Shown: piece after piece, positions 59,425 to 64,000 of the stretch
Layout: each line of letters opens with the position of its first letter
Numbering within the stretch: position 1 is the stretch's first letter
NCBI GenBank assembly: GCA_963995525.1
Contig: OZ023218.1
Span: 46,862,314 to 46,926,313 of the forward strand
DNA from: Escarpia spicata
Lineage: Eukaryota; Annelida; Polychaeta; Sabellida; Siboglinidae
Direction: 5' to 3'
DNA: 64,000 bases
Made by a program: the position numbers and the translations under genes
Notes under the pieces: model-generated
What the model was told of the DNA's origin: nothing
Database searches by the model: none
The model's input: only the letters and a program-made list of their open reading frames with translations

Positions 59425-61375
59425 GTGTGGCTTTCAATTAACGATATATTTGGATAACGTAGAATGCATATTTTGCTGATTTGCAAGTATACGCTTTATG
59501 CATGGAATTTTCAACATATAGACAACATAGAACGGACAATGTATTGATTGTGGACATTTGGACTATGGCATGAAACGTCGAAGCAAAATATATCACACAT
59601 GTTAAAATAACACGCATAATCAAGTTAACATGCGTAAATAAATGGTGATAGTGTGTTCCTTAGAGTCTTTACAGTGAAACGACTACATCGTTTATTACAT
59701 TAGTTAACACTTATAATGACATCTAGAGCATTTATGGAAATATTTCGTTGAAGCAGTATAATCATCACGGAATATTACGACTTACATTGTCCTATACGGA
59801 TAAATTAGAACACATGCAAATATAAAACGTTCGTTGAATGATTTGTTAGAATATATGTTCAAATATAACATAACCTGAACATATGATCGATCACTTACTA
59901 CCTAATGTTGCAGATTTTGAAATACATACTACTCAAATATACAGTCATGATTAATTCCAGTGATAACACAATCGTACACTATAAATACGTAAACATAGTA
60001 TGACGTTGCTGAGGATATCGTAGACAATCGAATCGTACTGTAAACGATTGGTACAGGTGAGAAACGATCCTACCACCAACATACATAGTTACTTGTACTT
60101 AAATGCTTACTGGGAGTTATAAACGATTGATAAAGGTGAGAAACGATCCTACCACCAACATACATAGCTACTTGTACTTAAATGCTTACTAGGAGCTGTA
60201 AACGATTGGTACAGGTGAGAAACGATCCTACCACCAACATACATAGTTACTTGTACTTAAATGCTTACTGGGAACTATAAACGATTGGTACAGGTAAGAA
60301 ACGATCCTACCACCAACATACATAGTTGCTTGTACTTAAATGCTTACTAAGAGCTGTAAACGATTGGTACAGGTGAGAAGCGATCCTACCACCAACATAC
60401 ATAGCTACTTGTACTTAAATGCTTACTAGGAGCTGTAAACGATTGGTACAGGTGAGAAGCGATCCTACCACCAACATACATAGTTACTTGTACCTAAATG
60501 TTTACTAGGAGCTGTAAACGATTGGTACAGGTAAGAAACGATCCTACCACCAACATACATAGCTACTTGTACTTAAATGCTTACTGGGAGCTATAAACGA
60601 TTGGTACAGGTAAGAAACGATCCTACCACCAACATACATAGTTGCTTGTACTTAAAAGCTAATTGGGAGCTATAAACGATTGATATAGGTGATAAACGAT
60701 CCTACCACCAACAGACATAGTTACTTGTACTTAAATGCTTACTGGGAGCTATAAACGATTGGTACAGATAAGAAACGATCCTACCACCAACAGACATAGC
60801 TACTTGTACTTAAATGCTTGTTGTGATCTGCCTAGTGGAATATGTAGTAATAATGTGACCAAAATATAATACCCAGACTCGATCATGGCGGTTGGTTTGG
60901 CTTTCAACTAATGATGTATGTGGATAACGTAGAATACACACACTTGCTGATTTGCAAGTATACTGTTTATGCATAGAATAAAAAAAAATGTATACAGTAT
61001 AGATAGTAAAATAAATCAATTTTGTACGTTTTGACTATGGCGTGAATTCTCGATGCAAAATATATTACAACTGTTAAAATAGCATTGATAATCAAATAAG
61101 CATGCGTACATAAATTGTGATAGTGTGTTCCTCCGATTCTTTACAGTAAAACGACTACATTGTTTAGTTCATTATTTAACATTTATGATGACGTCTACAG
61201 CATTTGTGGAAGTATTGACTACTTAAAATATTTCGGCGATGTAGCAGAATAATCGTGAAATATTACGATTTATACTGCGCTATACGGCTAACATTGAACA
61301 ATGAGTTGTGTTTGAAATATACAAAACTCAAATATAAATTCATGATTAATTCTAGTGATAACACAATCATAATTT
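59425..61375. repeat. Duplicated arms flanking the 79-bp satellite
   Basis: The arm at 59425-59985 is homologous in direct orientation to 60896-61375. Shared landmarks are TGGATAACGTAGAAT, GCTGATTTGCAAGTATAC, GTGATAGTGTGTTCCT and CATGATTAATTC...AGTGATAACACAATC. Identity looks like roughly 75-85 percent by eye. A further piece, GTGATCTGCCT.GTGGAATAT, at about 60826 recurs at about 61650. Confidence 0.75.
60035..60815. repeat. 79-bp satellite, about 10 copies
   Basis: AAACGATTGGTACAGGTGAG plus AAACGATCCTACCACCAACATAC... repeats with starts at 60042, 60121, 60200, 60279, 60358, 60437, 60516, 60595, 60674 and 60753. The exact 79-bp spacing and low divergence indicate recent homogenisation. Confidence 0.95.
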
Positions 61376-62704
61376 CTGATAACGTAAAACACACAAATTC
61401 CAAATCCTAGCAACATGCTTGCATTATTTATTGGTATAACTATTATTTTTAACATAAATTAACCTTCTCAACAAAAAAACATTGCAATGATCCTGTCATT
61501 TGTTGTGACACAAACAGAGTATGCCTAATCTGGATGACATTGAAAACGGATAATGTAGAACTCTGAATCGACTTATAAGCAGTTATGAATGTTGGTGCTA
61601 GGATCGTTTCGCACATACCTGCGTGAGCTTAAATGTTTACTGTGATCTGCCTGGTGGAATATATGATAATAATGAGGCCAAAAATCCTACCCGTCGTCTA
61701 TCTCAGTGATCTTCCCTATGGACATATTCTTTACATCTAATTTCACTACAACAACGTTCCCACCAATACTCTCTTCATCTGTGTCCATTTACACATGACC
61801 GCTTTGCTGATTTCAGAAATTGTTGAGTTGTTGGTTCCTCAATTGTCAGTGTGTCGTCTTCTTCTTTTGCTGTTTCGTCTATGGTCACTCTTGGTTCCTT
61901 AATTGTTTTCCTCATGGCATACATTGGCCATGTAAGATGAAAGTTGCCCAACGATCAGCAGAAGAATTGAAACACTACATCATAACGATGTACTATGTAC
62001 CAGTCGACTAGCATCAAAGCATGAGTCCGTGAGACCTCATTGAGCCTTAGACTCTAACAGATCCGCGGGGTGGCTTTGCTGACCTTTCATTCACCGCACC
62101 GTTCATACCCAACAGGCACGGCACAGCTGACTCCGTCTAGGAAATACACCATGCATAGACGTCTTGCGCATCTGTGATAAGCATCCCTTTCTTCACCGCA
62201 CTTACAGCTACTCATATCCCTATCGTATGGGCAGTTTATATAGCCACATTAGCAGTAATGCCGTGGTACTGATAACAGTATTTTGAACATGACATTGTGC
62301 AATTATGCCATGTTGAAGATTTTGCTCTTTCTATACTGACTCGTCAGAGAATAAGGTATCTGCTGGATTTTGGGCAAGTTTGCTTTGATCCATCTAACGA
62401 TGACCTTACAAAATGAGATCACAGTTGCAACACTACTGTTAGGCTTTTAAGTGCCATGTCTCCATTTGTACCATCGCCTGCTTCTCTGTGCAGCAGGCAT
62501 TGCTCAGCTCTTGGAAGAGGTGGCACACATAATTGTTAGAAACAATACACCTGCACTATACAATCAGTTTCATTCACATTCATTTACACCTGAATTTATT
62601 CCCGTTGTCTAGTTAGTTCCAAATATTACTAACTCGACCCTAATGAATAGGATGATTCCCAAAGATAACTTACGTAATTGACTGTTAAAATAAAATGATT
62701 GTAG
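61376..62704. other. Gene-free stretch
   Basis: Apart from the duplicated fragment near 61650 I recognise no gene or element here. Short frames lack splice support. Confidence 0.5.
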
Positions 62705-62835
62705 TGTTTTGAAATTGGGTAGTGTTTTGAACTTAACAGAAGTGTTTTGAGCGTTCGCTCAAGCACTTCGGTAGTGTTTTGAAAGTACGTGCAAAACACT
62801 ACCGTAGTGTTTTCAGCGGAGTAATGTTTTGAGCG
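62705..62835. repeat. Cluster of GTAGTGTTTTGA motifs with a strong hairpin
   Basis: Seven or so copies of AGTGTTTTGA or close variants occur in 130 bases. Inside, GGTAGTGTTTTG (62770-62781) and CAAAACACTACC (62792-62803) form a perfect 12-bp inverted repeat with a 10-base loop; GAGCGTTCGCTC at 62748-62759 is a second palindrome. Confidence 0.85.
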
Positions 62836-62929
62836 TCCTATAGCGTGACCTTGTCCGAAAGAAATTTATTTACAAATCCTAACACATTATCCATATAGAT
62901 CTATGTAGGGAACGTTGCCATGATGGTGA

Positions 62930-63090
62930 AGGGCAAGAGGAAGATCCGGAGAAAATTTTTGTCAAGGCAAGAGGAAGACCCGGGGACAATCTGTGTCAAG
63001 ACAAGAGGAAGACCCGGGGACAATCTGTTTCGAGGCAAGAGGAAGACCCTGGGACAATCTGTGTCGAGGCAATAGGAAGACCTGGGGGGT
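62930..63090. repeat. 34-bp tandem repeat, about 4.5 copies
   Basis: The unit GAGGCAAGAGGAAGACCCTG plus GGACAATCTGTGTC is repeated with few changes. It is G/A-rich on the plus strand and reads as an Arg/Glu-rich peptide in a short frame that I do not regard as a gene. Confidence 0.9.
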
Positions 63091-64000
63091 GTACGTTTGC
63101 TCCCATCGCACCCCAGCCTGTCACAGTGGGCCGGTCACGAGAAATGTAATAATTCACGATGGATTTCTAGTAAACTACTAACATGTTAGTTTTGATAGTT
63201 GTTGCAAATAGTTAGTTTATGTTATTTCTTAGATGGGTAGGAACAAGAAATTGTATTGTTTTCCTTTAATAGAAACGATACCACCATCAACAGTATTGAC
63301 AAGTATTTACAAGTTTTATATTTTATTAATGCAATCATGCTATCTAAATATGTATTACATATTGTAATCATGTGAACATGCATACAATGCTACAATACAA
63401 CAAGTGAATTGACAATTGTATTCATGAGCCATTTTGTATATATACATAATATTACTGAACTGATAATACACTATACAAAGTTCGCAATGTTTACATAAAC
63501 ACGCTGTTTAGTTTGGAAAAACTAATAAACGTTACAATATCGCCTAAATGCTTACTGCTATGTTTGTGAAATACGTTTTCATAAAAAAACTATTGCTCTA
63601 TCTAAGTTTGAAATAATTACAGTTATTTTTTATATCGAAATTTCCTGTATTTATTCACATCTATCGTAACCCACAATGTTGTTTGATGGCTTTGTGAGGA
63701 AGGTTAGAAAAACATTATTGTGTTTCTAGTAAACTTTGAAATAACAATACTATCCACATACGGTTATATGGAATTGAAATGATCAACTAAAATAAAGATA
63801 TGCATTTTTCGCACATCTATTTACTCTACATTATTTTTTGGTGAACTGCTATTTTTTGTTAAAATAATAATTAATTGTCTCGTACTTTCAGTTGCATAGG
63901 CGCCAAGGCTTGTAGGTATTTTTGTGTAGACAATGTTATTAGAAACACGATAACGATCTTTTTGTACGCAATTATTTTACGTCGCTCAAGGGTATATTTG
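63091..64000. other. Gene-free AT-rich end of window
   Basis: Nothing recognisable; AT-rich with no splice-linked frame. Confidence 0.5.

Noticed and set aside
60035..60815. CRISPR-like array (regular 79-bp repeats)
   Set aside because: No distinct spacers; the whole unit is repeated, and the context is an animal genome.

Overview
The window is eukaryotic, animal-type DNA. Its genes have introns with GT-AG splice sites and one GC-AG site, the intergenic DNA is AT-rich, and microsatellites, minisatellites and several LINE, hAT and SINE-type remnants are abundant. The two recognisable cellular genes are a senataxin-type helicase and the ESCRT-III subunit CHMP1B. With the mix of RTE-like and CR1/Jockey-like LINEs they suggest a marine invertebrate, perhaps a mollusc or another lophotrochozoan. 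No taxon-specific marker was seen, so the taxon is an inference.

Layout. Positions 534-24440 (+) hold the 3' half of a senataxin-like (SETX) superfamily 1 helicase gene, 18 visible exons totalling 717 codons plus stop; its 5' end lies outside the window. Its introns carry a LINE endonuclease piece, a hAT transposase remnant, a LINE tail, SINE-like sequences, a non-autonomous DNA transposon and five tandem arrays (55, 42, ~22, 104 and, in the 3' UTR, 35/38 bp units). Positions 28441-32908 (-) hold a complete seven-exon CHMP1B gene of 200 residues, with a CRE/ETS/YY1-like promoter just upstream. The two genes converge tail to tail.

Positions 34118-34855 (-) hold an intronless Ulp1/C48-type protease ORF that is probably transposon-related. 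A LINE 3' remnant follows at 35230-35600 (-), then an old copy (35741-37640, +) of the same CR1-like LINE that has a much younger copy at 45394-48361 (-). The younger copy is inserted, with a 5-bp target duplication, inside a degraded RTE-type LINE (45160-49395, +). The stretch 37650-45150 has no recognised gene but holds LINE tails, microsatellites and a curious tandem array of exon-like cassettes (43450-44250).

Positions 49555-52758 (+) hold a two-exon gene for a large, GC-richer, putatively secreted protein of unknown function, with a single-base frame break. The rest of the window (53200-64000) looks intergenic: a pogo/Tigger-like MITE, a 79-bp satellite flanked by duplicated arms, a 34-bp array, a hairpin cluster and one weak candidate exon.

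The genes do not form a pathway together. SETX (R-loop/RNA metabolism) and CHMP1B (membrane scission) are independent housekeeping genes, and most of the rest is repeat and transposon history. I found no bacterial, viral, CRISPR or RNA-gene content apart from tRNA-like SINE heads.
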